57,809 bases of DNA from Bacillus sp. EB01 (GCF_000613125.1 NZ_HG964497.1:1956295-2014103); one strand, 5' to 3'. Numbered from the stretch's first letter, positions 45,901 through 53,283 are shown. Made by a program: numbers and translations. The notes: generated by a model from the letters alone, not told the origin.

Positions 45901-46164
45901 CTTCTGAATCTTAAATGGTTTTTGAAGGCTGACGCCAAGCCTGGCAGGTTTCCCTGGTTTATTTAAAGGCTCATTGATTGCCTGAATTACCTCTTTTTCT
46001 CCAAAGGTAACCTGGGGAAGAACAGGATTCTGGAATAGGCTGAAACCAATGATCGACAGAAGGATAGATAAGAAAATAAATACGGAAAGCAAGATAATCA
46101 TTAATCTGTTCCAGCGCTTGCCGGAATAATCCTGAAACACGAACCTCCTGTAGTTCTCTGACAT
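42919..46164 (-). CDS. GH18-like / NodB deacetylase / GT2 glycosyltransferase fusion
   Basis: A 1081-residue membrane enzyme joining three modules. After one membrane helix (about 20-45) comes a GH18-like domain (about 75-395); its motif FAGINIDIK has Lys197 where the catalytic Glu should be, so it is probably inactive. A NodB polysaccharide deacetylase follows (about 458-655) with the metal triad intact: SFDDGPD, NHTFSH, RPPY and LLHDAG. After a helix at about 675-710 lies a family-2 glycosyltransferase (728-950) with DGSTDNT, DADTS, EDTD and QRFRW, then several C-terminal helices. Similar fusions and the separate PgaB/PgaC proteins make or deacetylate poly-N-acetylglucosamine, so an amino-polysaccharide is the likely product. 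The ATG follows AAGGGGG. It is monocistronic. Confidence 0.93.
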   Translation of the reverse strand: MSENYRRFVFQDYSGKRWNRLMIILLSVFIFLSILLSIIGFSLFQNPVLPQVTFGEKEVIQAINEPLNKPGKPARLGVSLQKPFKIQKGELYGFYLANDVISKKTVTKNIKALGVLVPNWYWLDSNHQLQTNKEKDIIKLAEKNGVRIMPRFSLQKGTSEAGFQKLLKSAESRHALITSLHKAVKKDQFAGINIDIKQVRTENREHFTAFVSEIYKLFHADGLKVTVTVSPDHQAYDYKKIAAVSDRVIVKFFKELPEMERPGPVASIDWFQETLKELPIPPEKMIISLSNEGYEWDMDKQEMVNCLMFHEVMKAASLSSLTVQWDPQSNNPYIRFTKNGVPHLIWFLDAATSYNQIRLGLAHGVKGVGIEQLGYEDPGLWKYLSDTSRMEANTKKLKKMENPIPIISIGGGEIIRLSSKSQEGSRTIQLDSNGFITSESYTAYPLPYYIERYGEQQGKVIVLSFDDGPDPAYTPKILDILSKESVRASFYVVGRQAALYPDILERIHREGHELGNHTFSHTDIQKDGPYMLQAEINSTQRLIQQITGYSAILYRPPYTPDLLVETAKELTPFLQAQELGYTMVGSYIDTKDWDTGSSNQIVNRMLNNLEAGSVVLLHDAGGDRSATVEALPKMIKVLKNEGYTFATVSDLIGMQKLDIMPPAEEEAFPFLLFYKIADILFIWTIQFCSALFMLGIALGIIRLIILFFFSLKHGSRKPLPKPPPSYEPFVSIIIPAYNEEKVIIPTLKSILKNQYKNYEVIIVNDGSTDNTYKAVKKITKSNRIVRQFIKENQGKTAALNSGILVSRGDIIITMDADTSIAPEAISHLVKHFQDENVAAVAGNVRIGNSQNMLTLWQHIEYVTGFNLEKRAFHELNCVTVVPGAIGALRKNAIMEAGLYEDDTLAEDTDITLRLIRIGYRIHYEPNAYAYTEAPEILKSLIKQRFRWSYGILQCLWKHSGAIFSRKHKGLGFVGLPYMWFQYVFQAFSPLIDIVFLIGLFGDTRKIITYYLLFFLVDLLVSVYAFRLERISFRPLIHLVVQRFIYRQLLVFAIWKAFIFAAKGIMIGWNKLQRTGNVRLPG

Positions 46165-46341
46165 CTGGTTCCCCCTTTCATTGATGTTCTCACAAGGTGG
46201 TAAAGGGATTAGTTATAAAAAGGATATAATTTTTGTACATAATCTAAATTTTGGCGCACGTAATATATGTATGCTTCAAGACTTTAGTTCATTAATTAAA
46301 GAGTCTTTTACTTGGGAAATTTTTAAAATGAGGATTGGGGG

Positions 46342-46794
46342 ATGCTTCGGGACAGAGTCCTCATAACTCTTCGCAAAAGCGGTAATAAATATATGCCTTT
46401 ATCGGAAAAATACACTAAGGACTGTGGAAAAGGGGTTTTCGATTTGGAACTGATCAGCGTTGGATTTACTGGCCCTCCAACCTATTATCCGATACCGGAG
46501 ATTTATCAGGAACTCGGACTGCCTGATTTGACCTCCTATGTTGAACAGCATTTTGAATTCGCCCTAGCGATTGGAAAAAAGGAAAGAAATGGGTCGGGAA
46601 TCATTCGATTTTATAAAGACCAGCCAGACTATCAAATCATTATTTCCGACCCAATACCAGGGATAGGCCCAGCAAAACAAACCCAATTGAAGGAGCTGCT
46701 TCTAAATGAACTCAAGCCAGGATTCAACCTAAATATATTGGAATTTGAACCTGGGGAGAATGTCATTTATGTGGATTTCAGTAGGAAAAAGTAG
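46342..46794 (+). CDS. Hypothetical protein, 150 aa
   Basis: Not recognised. The ATG follows GGATTGGGGG. The protein is soluble and looks like a small alpha/beta domain (GVFDLELISVGFTGPPTYYP, IIRFYKDQPDYQIIISDPIP, FEPGENVIYVDFSRKK), with no signal peptide. It diverges from the deacetylase-glycosyltransferase gene, with 177 bp between the two starts, so they might share regulation. No terminator is obvious after it; short repeats begin about 55 bp downstream. Confidence 0.7.
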   Translation: MLRDRVLITLRKSGNKYMPLSEKYTKDCGKGVFDLELISVGFTGPPTYYPIPEIYQELGLPDLTSYVEQHFEFALAIGKKERNGSGIIRFYKDQPDYQIIISDPIPGIGPAKQTQLKELLLNELKPGFNLNILEFEPGENVIYVDFSRKK

Positions 46795-46849
46795 AAGGAG
46801 ATAGTTGTTAGAGTAGTGGGCTTAATACTTTTTTGCTAACCGGGTCGAT

Positions 46850-46935
46850 TTACTAGTAACTTTCCACTAGCAATACTCGGAGACTTACTAGGTAAATCGT
46901 AAAAAAGCTAGTAGTACTCGCAGACTAACCAGGTA
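46850..46935. repeat. CTAG-centred array, 20-21 bp period
   Basis: CTAG words at 46853, 46867, 46888 and 46908, and CCAG at 46929, give steps of 14, 21, 20 and 21 bp. ACTCGGAGACT and ACTCGCAGACT between them form a higher repeat of about 41 bp. Intergenic, between convergent genes. Confidence 0.7.
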
Positions 46936-47024
46936 ATCCGCAGGGAAATACTGGAGAATCGGGAGTTTTGAGCATTATAGGGGAATGGAGGAGGTTTTAA
47001 TTGTTCTTTTAATAGAACGATTTT

Positions 47025-47080
47025 CTGGTTTATCGGTCTAAAAGAAAATTTATCGGTCCAGGAAGTATTTTATCGGTCAA
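47025..47080. repeat. TTTATCGGTC array, 20-bp period
   Basis: TATCGGTC occurs at 47031, 47051 and 47071, exactly 20 bp apart. It is the reverse complement of the GACCGATA word that forms the array at 2512-2603, 44 kb away. It lies about 75 bp downstream of a minus-strand SDR gene. Confidence 0.85.
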
Positions 47081-47156
47081 ACCACCGCCTCTGCCGCCGC
47101 CACACAATTAAAAAGCACCGCTAGCAAGCACGGTGCCTCAAAAATTTAAATAACAA

Positions 47157-48368
47157 TTAAAGATGGTAACCGCCTGGATTGGGAACTGGTTCGAGTTTTA
47201 CATTGTCAGCCGGAACAGGTTGGAATGTTCCATTTGAAACCATTTGACTATTGGTGACAACCTGCTTTTCAGAATCTTTCTTTCTGTTTTTCGAAACGGC
47301 CCATATCGAAGCACCAACCCCGGCAGCGGCGAGTACGGTGATGAGCGGGCGTTTGGTGGCCTTGACATACCAGCTTCTCTTCCGTACCCGGCCCGAGTTT
47401 GTCCCTCTTTCATGCATTCCGTAACCCGGCTCGTATAGCGCGCTTTCCTCCCTGGACTTAGATGGCCTGTCGTCATGTTGGGTGCGGAACATCGTCAATT
47501 CCATCCATTTGTCCATCACACGGGGAGCGAATCTGCCTAGTGTTGCAATCATTTTCGCCTGAGATCCGACGTACATATCCCGCTTTGGATGGGCCGCCGC
47601 AAAGAGAACCGCTTCAGCGACTGCCTCAGGTGCATATATCATGCCTACATGCGAAGGTTGTTTTTCCAGATAGCTCATCGCGTGCTCGTTGTAAGGCGTA
47701 TCTATTCTGCCAGGATGAATTAAGGTTATCGATACAGGCGCATTTTCTTTTTCCAGCTCCATCCTCAGGTTTTCCGTCCAGCTGTGCAAAGCGAATTTGG
47801 CAGCAGAATAAGTTGATTGCACAACCGTGCCTCTGTCACCGAACAGGCTGCCAACATTAATAAGCGCCCCCGGGGTACGTCGCTGTGTAAAATGCTCGAC
47901 CGCAATTTTTGAGCCGTACACTGTCCCCCAGAAATTTGTATCAAACATACGCTTCATATCGTCAGTCTTCACATCGGTTGTTTTTCCAAAAATAGAAACC
48001 CCGGCGTTATTTACCCACGTATCAAAGCCGCCAAATGTATCGATGGCTGTTTTGGCGATTCTTTTCACTTCTTCCTCTTTGCCAACATCGGCAACACAAT
48101 AGGCGGACATACAGCCTTGGGCATTCAATTCACTGACCAGCTGCAAAAGAGCCTGCTCATTTCTTGAGGCAGCAACAACCTTTGCCCCTTGTTTAGCGGC
48201 CATCCGCGCCGTAACAAGCCCGATGCCGCTTGATGCGCCAGTTATGACGATAACCTGATCTTTAAGTTTCTTCAGTTTCAGTTTGCTAAATTTCTTGCTC
48301 GTAGGGCGCTCAATCGACATATCGGCTGAAGGCAGCTTTTTTAGACCTTTTAATGATCTTGATTCCAT
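47157..48368 (-). CDS. SDR-family oxidoreductase with a C-terminal membrane helix
   Basis: A 403-residue short-chain dehydrogenase. The Rossmann motif TGASSGIG is near residue 41, then NNAGVSIFG, and the active-site YSAAKFALHSW Tyr/Lys pair. About 150 residues follow the usual SDR core. They end in a hydrophobic helix (LITVLAAAGVGASIWAV, about 351-367) and a proline-rich tail, so the enzyme is probably tail-anchored to the membrane. The basic N-terminus (KKFSKLKLKKLKDQ) is also extended. GGAGGG precedes the ATG. Substrate unknown. A DnaA-box cluster lies about 275 bp upstream of the start. Confidence 0.9.
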   Translation of the reverse strand: MESRSLKGLKKLPSADMSIERPTSKKFSKLKLKKLKDQVIVITGASSGIGLVTARMAAKQGAKVVAASRNEQALLQLVSELNAQGCMSAYCVADVGKEEEVKRIAKTAIDTFGGFDTWVNNAGVSIFGKTTDVKTDDMKRMFDTNFWGTVYGSKIAVEHFTQRRTPGALINVGSLFGDRGTVVQSTYSAAKFALHSWTENLRMELEKENAPVSITLIHPGRIDTPYNEHAMSYLEKQPSHVGMIYAPEAVAEAVLFAAAHPKRDMYVGSQAKMIATLGRFAPRVMDKWMELTMFRTQHDDRPSKSREESALYEPGYGMHERGTNSGRVRKRSWYVKATKRPLITVLAAAGVGASIWAVSKNRKKDSEKQVVTNSQMVSNGTFQPVPADNVKLEPVPNPGGYHL

Positions 48369-48642
48369 TGCATTCCCTCCTCAGTCTTCGGTGTACCTTT
48401 AACACTTACCCGGCAGATTGACGCACTAACCATGTATGCTATAACAGCTATTCACTATAAGATACGAAAAAGTTAACCAACAAAGGGAAAGAGGCTCCCT
48501 TTTTATTCGGAGATCAATTTAACTTTACTTATAACAAATAACCCTTGTATCAAAATTTATCGCCTTTATTCACAATTCTTCCACCACCCCACATTCAAAT
48601 AGGAGAGAGTTGATCGGTCGAAAAAGTCGAACTATTCAAAGT

Positions 48643-48745
48643 TTATCCCCATAAATCACCGATTTTGTCCACATAACCACAGAAAAAACTACTTATCCAC
48701 AATGGAAATCAAATTTTTCAGAAAGTGGAGGCAAAGTTATGCACA
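48643..48745 (+). promoter_or_regulatory. DnaA-box cluster 2
   Basis: Four same-strand nonamers lie within 103 bp: TTATCCCCA (48643), TTGTCCACA (48665), TTATCCACA (48693) and TTATGCACA (48737). The TTGTCCACA-to-TTATCCACA spacing of 28 bp and the bases between (AACCACAG-AAAA) match cluster 1 at 42731-42767, so the two clusters are homologous. Confidence 0.7.
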
Positions 48746-48798
48746 GGGAATCCTCCAGCGGGTAAAACTTGCCCGCGCAGTTTGGAATATATGAACAA

Positions 48799-48832
48799 AA
48801 GGGAAGCTCCCAGTTTTGCGGAAGCTTCCCTT
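48799..48832. terminator. Terminator of the gene at 48835-49314
   Basis: GGGAAGCT and AGCTTCCC pair with A-rich and T-rich flanks; on the minus strand TTTTGTT follows the stem. Confidence 0.8.
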
Positions 48833-48834
48833 TG

Positions 48835-49314
48835 TCATGATATCTGATTGGACTGTTGGGATCGTGTTTCCCACGCCTCCATCAACTGTTTATGAAACTC
48901 CTTCGGCTGTGAAATCCATGTCCATTGAATAGAATGGTCGGGAGATGGCAGCTTTTTGCCATGCCTTAATCGAATGGTTTCATGTTGGTAATAGTGCGTA
49001 TAGATGACTGTGGAACGATAGCCGTCCCCCGAACGCCGCAACTGGATATCCTCGATTTCATCCCAAAGAATTTTATTTCCATTGTAATCAACAACCACGC
49101 CTTCATCATCCCAAAAGAAACCAGGCCCGTTGATTCGTTTTCGAAGCAAGAATAGGCCGATGCCCAGGAAGAAAAGGCCCATTACCACTAAAGCCGCAAA
49201 ACTGGATAGATTGGAGCGCAGTCCCTTCAGATCGAGTAGAGGCAGCAGCAAAATTCCTACCCCAATTAGAATGAGTACGATAATTTTAGATAGGGCTGTT
49301 TTATACGGCTTCAT
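48835..49314 (-). CDS. Small membrane protein with PH-like tail, unknown
   Basis: Not recognised beyond its layout. Two membrane helices (about residues 10-27 and 39-58) are followed by a soluble C-terminal part with the pattern FFWDDEGVVVDYNGNKILWDEIEDIQL. Such a turn-rich beta segment is typical of small bacterial PH-like or STM3941-like membrane proteins. No catalytic motif is seen. The start ATG has GGAGATGAAGCA upstream, a moderate site. It lies downstream of tupC on the same strand but 112 bp away across a short repeat, so it is probably independent. Confidence 0.7.
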   Translation of the reverse strand: MKPYKTALSKIIVLILIGVGILLLPLLDLKGLRSNLSSFAALVVMGLFFLGIGLFLLRKRINGPGFFWDDEGVVVDYNGNKILWDEIEDIQLRRSGDGYRSTVIYTHYYQHETIRLRHGKKLPSPDHSIQWTWISQPKEFHKQLMEAWETRSQQSNQIS

Positions 49315-49364
49315 TGCTTCATCTCCATTTAAAAAGGTTCATATCAGGCACCCAAATGTCACTG

Positions 49365-49425
49365 GTTGGGCGTCTATTTGGAATCCACTTCGCCGTCTAT
49401 TTGGCATCCGTTCGCCAGACGAAAT
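49365..49425. repeat. Short array of CGTCTATTTGG words
   Basis: CGTCTATTTGG is at 49371 and 49394, and the related GCCAGACG follows about 21 bp later, giving steps of 23 and about 21 bp. It lies just past the tupC stop codon. Confidence 0.6.
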
Positions 49426-49426
49426 C

Positions 49427-50161
49427 TTAAACCTTGTATTTCCTCCATACTTCCAGAAACGATGCGCTTTCCTCATTCGGTTGTTCAATTACATCAGGAG
49501 TCGGCCCGGTCTGCTTGATTTCTCCGTTTACCATAATGGCAAGCCTGGATGTCAGGAATTTCACTTCCATAAGGTCGTGGCTGACATACATCGCTGTCGT
49601 TCCGGAGTCCGCAAAGATTTCACGGAAATCCTCCATCAGCTTGATTTTTGTCGGAAAGTCGAGCGCAGAGAATGGCTCGTCCAAAAACAAAATTTCCGGC
49701 TCGATAATCATCGCACGCGCAATCGATACACGCTGTGCTTCGCCGCCAGACAGGAACCGGGCATTTTTTCGGGCCAGGTGGCTGATCTGGAAACGGTCCA
49801 TCCATACTTCAACGCGCTCGCTAATTTCACGGCGGTCAAGCTTTCTAAGCTTTAGCCCAACTGCAATATTTTGAAAAACAGTCGTGTCCAAAAGCAGGGG
49901 CTGCTGGAGGGCGATTGAAAATTTCCGCCTTAAATCAAGCGGTGCGCCACTGGAGGGGACAGCCCCGCCGCGGTAAAAAATCGTCCCGGATGCAGGCGCT
50001 TCAAGGAAGGAGGCGATTTTCAAAAACGTACTCTTGCCGGCACCATTCGGTCCCATGACACCTAGAAAATCCCCGCTGTAAATCGTAAACTCGGGAATAT
50101 TCAACACCTTTCTTTGGCCAAAATACTGTTCAATATTATGGAATTGCAAGTATGGAATCAT
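49427..50161 (-). CDS. tupC: Tungstate ABC transporter ATP-binding protein TupC
   Basis: A 244-residue ABC ATPase that powers oxyanion import. It has Walker A GPNGAGKST, a Q-loop (ALQQPLLLD), the signature LSGGEAQR, Walker B EILFLDEPFSALD and the H-loop VSHD. The pairing with a TupB-type permease and, upstream, a TupA-type binding protein identifies tungstate as the likely substrate; molybdate is the alternative. It overlaps the permease gene by 4 bp, so translation is coupled. The start has GCAAAGGAAG upstream within the permease gene. Confidence 0.93.
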   Translation of the reverse strand: MIPYLQFHNIEQYFGQRKVLNIPEFTIYSGDFLGVMGPNGAGKSTFLKIASFLEAPASGTIFYRGGAVPSSGAPLDLRRKFSIALQQPLLLDTTVFQNIAVGLKLRKLDRREISERVEVWMDRFQISHLARKNARFLSGGEAQRVSIARAMIIEPEILFLDEPFSALDFPTKIKLMEDFREIFADSGTTAMYVSHDLMEVKFLTSRLAIMVNGEIKQTGPTPDVIEQPNEESASFLEVWRKYKV

Positions 50162-50856
50162 AGCGGACGCTTCCTTTGCTGCAGGGTTGTCAGGAAAAAC
50201 GTAATCAAGAATGCGAGCGTCATGAGAATGAATGACAAGGCGATGGCGACATCGAAGTTCCCTTTGCCGACCTCCATCACGATAGTGGTTGTCAGAATCC
50301 GGGTGTCACCCTTAATATTGCCTCCGACCATCATCGCCGCGCCGACTTCGGAAATGACGCGCCCAAAGCCCGCCATGACAGCGGCCAGGATGGCGATGCG
50401 GGTTTCTTTTATCAGCAGCCAGAGTGATTGCATCCTTGTTGCGCCAAGTGCTTTGATTTGTAAAATAAGCTTCGGGTCAAGCCCCTGGAATGCAGATGCC
50501 GTAAGTCCGGTCACAATCGGCAGCGAAACGAGGATTTGTGCCAAGACGATTGCAGTCGGCGAATAGAGCAGTGACAAGTCTCCGAGCGGGCCCGAGCGCC
50601 ATAGGAGCATCGTAATCGTCAAACCGGCAACGACGGGTGGTATCCCCATCCCGATGTTGATGAAAACCATGACAATGCGCCGTCCCCGGAATTGATTGAG
50701 CCCAATCAGCATCCCGAGCGGAATCCCGACCAGCGTACTGAATAGAATTGCCCGGAAGCAGACCTTCAGCGTCAACAGCGTAATCCCGACTATTTCACTG
50801 TCTCCCGACAAAAGCATCTCAATCGCTTTCTGAAAACCATCAACAATCAAATCCAT
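50158..50856 (-). CDS. tupB: Tungstate ABC transporter permease TupB
   Basis: A 232-residue integral membrane permease with about five or six helices. The inner-membrane EAA-like loop is the segment ALGATRMQSLWLLIKETRIAIL, where it contacts TupC. The sequence GIPPVVAGLTITMLLWRSGPLG and EVGAAMMVGGNIKG fit the TupB/WtpB oxyanion group. It overlaps tupC by 4 bp. It is separated from tupA by about 640 bp of non-coding sequence containing a tandem array, whereas tupA and tupB are usually adjacent. Confidence 0.93.
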   Translation of the reverse strand: MDLIVDGFQKAIEMLLSGDSEIVGITLLTLKVCFRAILFSTLVGIPLGMLIGLNQFRGRRIVMVFINIGMGIPPVVAGLTITMLLWRSGPLGDLSLLYSPTAIVLAQILVSLPIVTGLTASAFQGLDPKLILQIKALGATRMQSLWLLIKETRIAILAAVMAGFGRVISEVGAAMMVGGNIKGDTRILTTTIVMEVGKGNFDVAIALSFILMTLAFLITFFLTTLQQRKRPL

Positions 50857-51240
50857 CGCAGCCAGGCCTTTCTGGGTAATTTGGTTAATTAGGGACGGTT
50901 CTTATCACGTTTTGGTGAACCGTCGTTCGTGTTGTCAAGACCTTGGACAGATTGGTGTATCAGTTTGTCCATAAGGAAGGAGAATTGGAGTCTAAAACAA
51001 CCTATAATAGATACGTTCTCAAATACTATTAAACTATAAAAAAATACTTAAAGGAAGTTACCCCTTGAATTTCAGGGAGACTAAGGGAAGCCCCGTAAAT
51101 ATAGGGATACCCCCGTTCTTGGCGAAAACGAGGGCTAGTTAACGGAAAGGATCTTTATATAGAAACAGAATAGGGGTTTATTCTGGTCTACATTCATTTA
51201 ATAAAGGTTAGAGCCCACGATCTTGGTTTGGCAGACTGGA
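50857..51240. other. Gap between tupB and tupA, first part
   Basis: Non-coding. A hairpin GACGGTTC/GAACCGTC spans 50893-50924 just upstream of tupB and includes the dispersed word GGTGAACCGT. CCCCGTTCTTGGCGAAAACG followed by AGGG at about 51112-51134 can form another stem. Either could end or start a transcript within the operon. No gene is seen. Confidence 0.5.
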
Positions 51241-51480
51241 ATCATCTCTGCCCCCTGGGAGAGAATGGGAACTTCCAGAACATGCATTTTTCTAGACAAA
51301 ACCTAGGCCTGTGAAAGCAGAAACTTCGAGTAAATCGCTTTTTCTAGACAAAACCTAGCCTTGCGAGAGCAGAAACTTCGAGTAAACCGCTTTTTCTAGA
51401 CAAAACTCTATCTCGGTAGATCAGAAACTTCTAGAAAGCCCCTTTTTATGGAAGTTACCTACTCCATAAGCAGGAATTTC
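51241..51480. repeat. 52-bp tandem array between tupB and tupA
   Basis: Units starting TCTAGACAAAACCTAG occur at 51291, 51343 and 51395, each exactly 52 bp apart, with AGAAACTTCGAGTAAACCGC in the second half. Diverged copies flank them on both sides. The unit sequence is unrelated to the 52-bp array at 26497 even though the period is identical. Confidence 0.92.
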
Positions 51481-51497
51481 GTTTCTTCCCAGTCTTC

Positions 51498-52343
51498 TTA
51501 TTCGGTGTACTTGAAGAATAGGGATTGGCCGTATTCTTCTTTGCCGAATTCTTCTATTGTGTTTTGGGTCTCGTCGGCAATCATGAATTCGACGAATTGC
51601 TTGGCGCCTTCAGAGTTGATTTTGTTATTCTTTTCAGGATTGACTTGCATGACGTGGTAAATGTTTTGTAAGTCCTTGTCGCCTTCAACAATGATGGCAA
51701 CATCCTTCAGATTCTTTTCCTGCGCCAGGAATGTAGCGCGGTCAGTCAGGGTGTAGCCTTGTTTTTCAGATGCGATTTGCAAGGTAGGTCCCATGCCCTG
51801 GCCAGTCGAGACGTAGTTGTCGCCAGCAGGTGTGATGCCAAGACTACCCCAGATGCCAAGCTCTTTTTTATGTGTGCCGGAGTCATCTCCGCGCGATACG
51901 AAAATCGCTTTTGAATCAAACAGCTTTTTGAATGCATCAGCAGTTGGCAGGCCTTTTACACCAGCAGGATCGCTCTTCGGGCCGACCACGATGAAGTCGT
52001 TGTACATAACACGCTTGTAGTTGGTAACATCGCCAGCATCAACGAGTTCTTGCTCGGAAGCAGGGGCGTGTGTCAAAAGCACATCAGCCTCGCCTTGTTT
52101 GCCCATTTCAAGCGCATGGCCAGTTCCGACAGCAATTGTTTTTACCTTTGCATTATACTTTTCTTCAAAAATCGGCAGCAGCTCGTCAAGAAGCCCGCTG
52201 TCCTGGGTGCTGGTTGTTGTAGCGAGAATAAGCTCCTTGGGCTCGTCCTTGTTGGCACCTGCTGTTTTATCCGAACTGCCGCATGCGGCTAGGAAGAGAA
52301 GAAAGAGCGCCATGATGATGTGTAAATAACGATTTTTAAGCAT
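51498..52343 (-). CDS. tupA: Tungstate-binding lipoprotein TupA
   Basis: A 281-residue extracellular solute-binding lipoprotein. The signal peptide ends in the lipobox LAAC (Cys21). The mature protein has the diagnostic TTTSTQDSGLL oxyanion-binding start, GTGHALEMGKQGEADVLLTHAP, the FIVVGPKSDPAGV strand and SRGDDSGTHKKE, all hallmarks of tungstate-binding TupA. Its start overlaps the end of the upstream regulator gene by 8 bp, so the regulator and tupA are coupled. It is separated from the permease gene by a repeat-filled gap. Confidence 0.94.
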   Translation of the reverse strand: MLKNRYLHIIMALFLLFLAACGSSDKTAGANKDEPKELILATTTSTQDSGLLDELLPIFEEKYNAKVKTIAVGTGHALEMGKQGEADVLLTHAPASEQELVDAGDVTNYKRVMYNDFIVVGPKSDPAGVKGLPTADAFKKLFDSKAIFVSRGDDSGTHKKELGIWGSLGITPAGDNYVSTGQGMGPTLQIASEKQGYTLTDRATFLAQEKNLKDVAIIVEGDKDLQNIYHVMQVNPEKNNKINSEGAKQFVEFMIADETQNTIEEFGKEEYGQSLFFKYTE

Positions 52344-53283
52344 TTATTGATTCCTCCTGGTGTTTCGTTTGGAATACAATGCTGCCGAGTTCTTCGATGT
52401 AATAGCCCTCCAGATTGGAAAGGCTGTTTTTAAATTCTTCGCTTTGTAAAAAAGCAACGAGTTTCGTAAGCGTTTCGCGGTTTTCTCCGGTCCACCGGAA
52501 TACAAGGTCGAACTGCTCCTTGGCAACCGGGATAAAGTCAAGGCCAAGGTGGCTTGCGGCCGAGCGGATTCCAAACACCACATCGGCAGAACCACGGGCA
52601 ATATGGGAGGCAGTCGACAGGTGCGTCCATTCCTCCGTATCGTAGCCGTTGATGTCCGACGGACTGATTCCTGCCGCCATCAGCTTTGAATCGAGCAGAA
52701 ACCGTGTGCCTGAGCCTTTTTGCCGATTGATGAACTTGATATCCTTGCGGGTCAGATCTTTAAAATCATGAATCTCTTTCGGATTTCCTTTTGCAACGAT
52801 AAAGCCCTGTTCCCGCGCCGCAAAGCGCATGACGCTGATCGTTTCATAGACGAACAGCTGGTGTATGAACGGCAGGTTATACTCGTGGGACATCGGGTCG
52901 AGCAAGTGCATTGCGGCAATGTCTGCCTGGCCGCGGTACAGCATCATCAGGCCCTCAAGGCTGCCGATATAGGTAGGCTGGACCTGGACGCGGAGCGTAG
53001 TTGATGCTTCTTTGACCAGATGCTCTACGAGAAAGTCATGGCTTCCGGCAAGCCGAGTCTGGATGTGCTGAGTTACGGCTGGCTGGGCCGTTTCCTGGAC
53101 TGGCTTTCGGGCTGGCGCCTTCATACTTTCCTTATACCGCTCCATCTCTTCATGTTCAATCCGCATTTTATTACCGATCTTAAACGCCTGCAGTTCGCCG
53201 CGCTTGATGAGCTCGTACACAGTGTGCTTCGATATTTGAAAAATTTGAGCCACTTCATCCGGCGTATACGCTTTTATCTCCAC
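52336..53283 (-). CDS. Excisionase-type HTH regulator with a periplasmic-binding-protein-like domain
   Basis: A 315-residue cytosolic regulator. Residues 1-52 are a MerR/excisionase-type helix-turn-helix (TPDEVAQIFQISKHTVYELIKRG, FKIGNKMRI). A proline-rich linker (about 53-75) leads to a substrate-binding domain of the oxyanion/PBP fold (about 80-310) with AGSHDFLVEHL, GQADIAAMHLLDP, NRQKGSGTRFLLD and GSADVVFGIRSAA. It has no signal peptide, so it senses ligand inside the cell. Position and overlap with tupA indicate that it controls tungstate (or molybdate) uptake according to internal oxyanion, replacing a ModE-type regulator. GGAGGCTTCTTCC precedes the ATG. Confidence 0.9.
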   Translation of the reverse strand: MEIKAYTPDEVAQIFQISKHTVYELIKRGELQAFKIGNKMRIEHEEMERYKESMKAPARKPVQETAQPAVTQHIQTRLAGSHDFLVEHLVKEASTTLRVQVQPTYIGSLEGLMMLYRGQADIAAMHLLDPMSHEYNLPFIHQLFVYETISVMRFAAREQGFIVAKGNPKEIHDFKDLTRKDIKFINRQKGSGTRFLLDSKLMAAGISPSDINGYDTEEWTHLSTASHIARGSADVVFGIRSAASHLGLDFIPVAKEQFDLVFRWTGENRETLTKLVAFLQSEEFKNSLSNLEGYYIEELGSIVFQTKHQEESINA

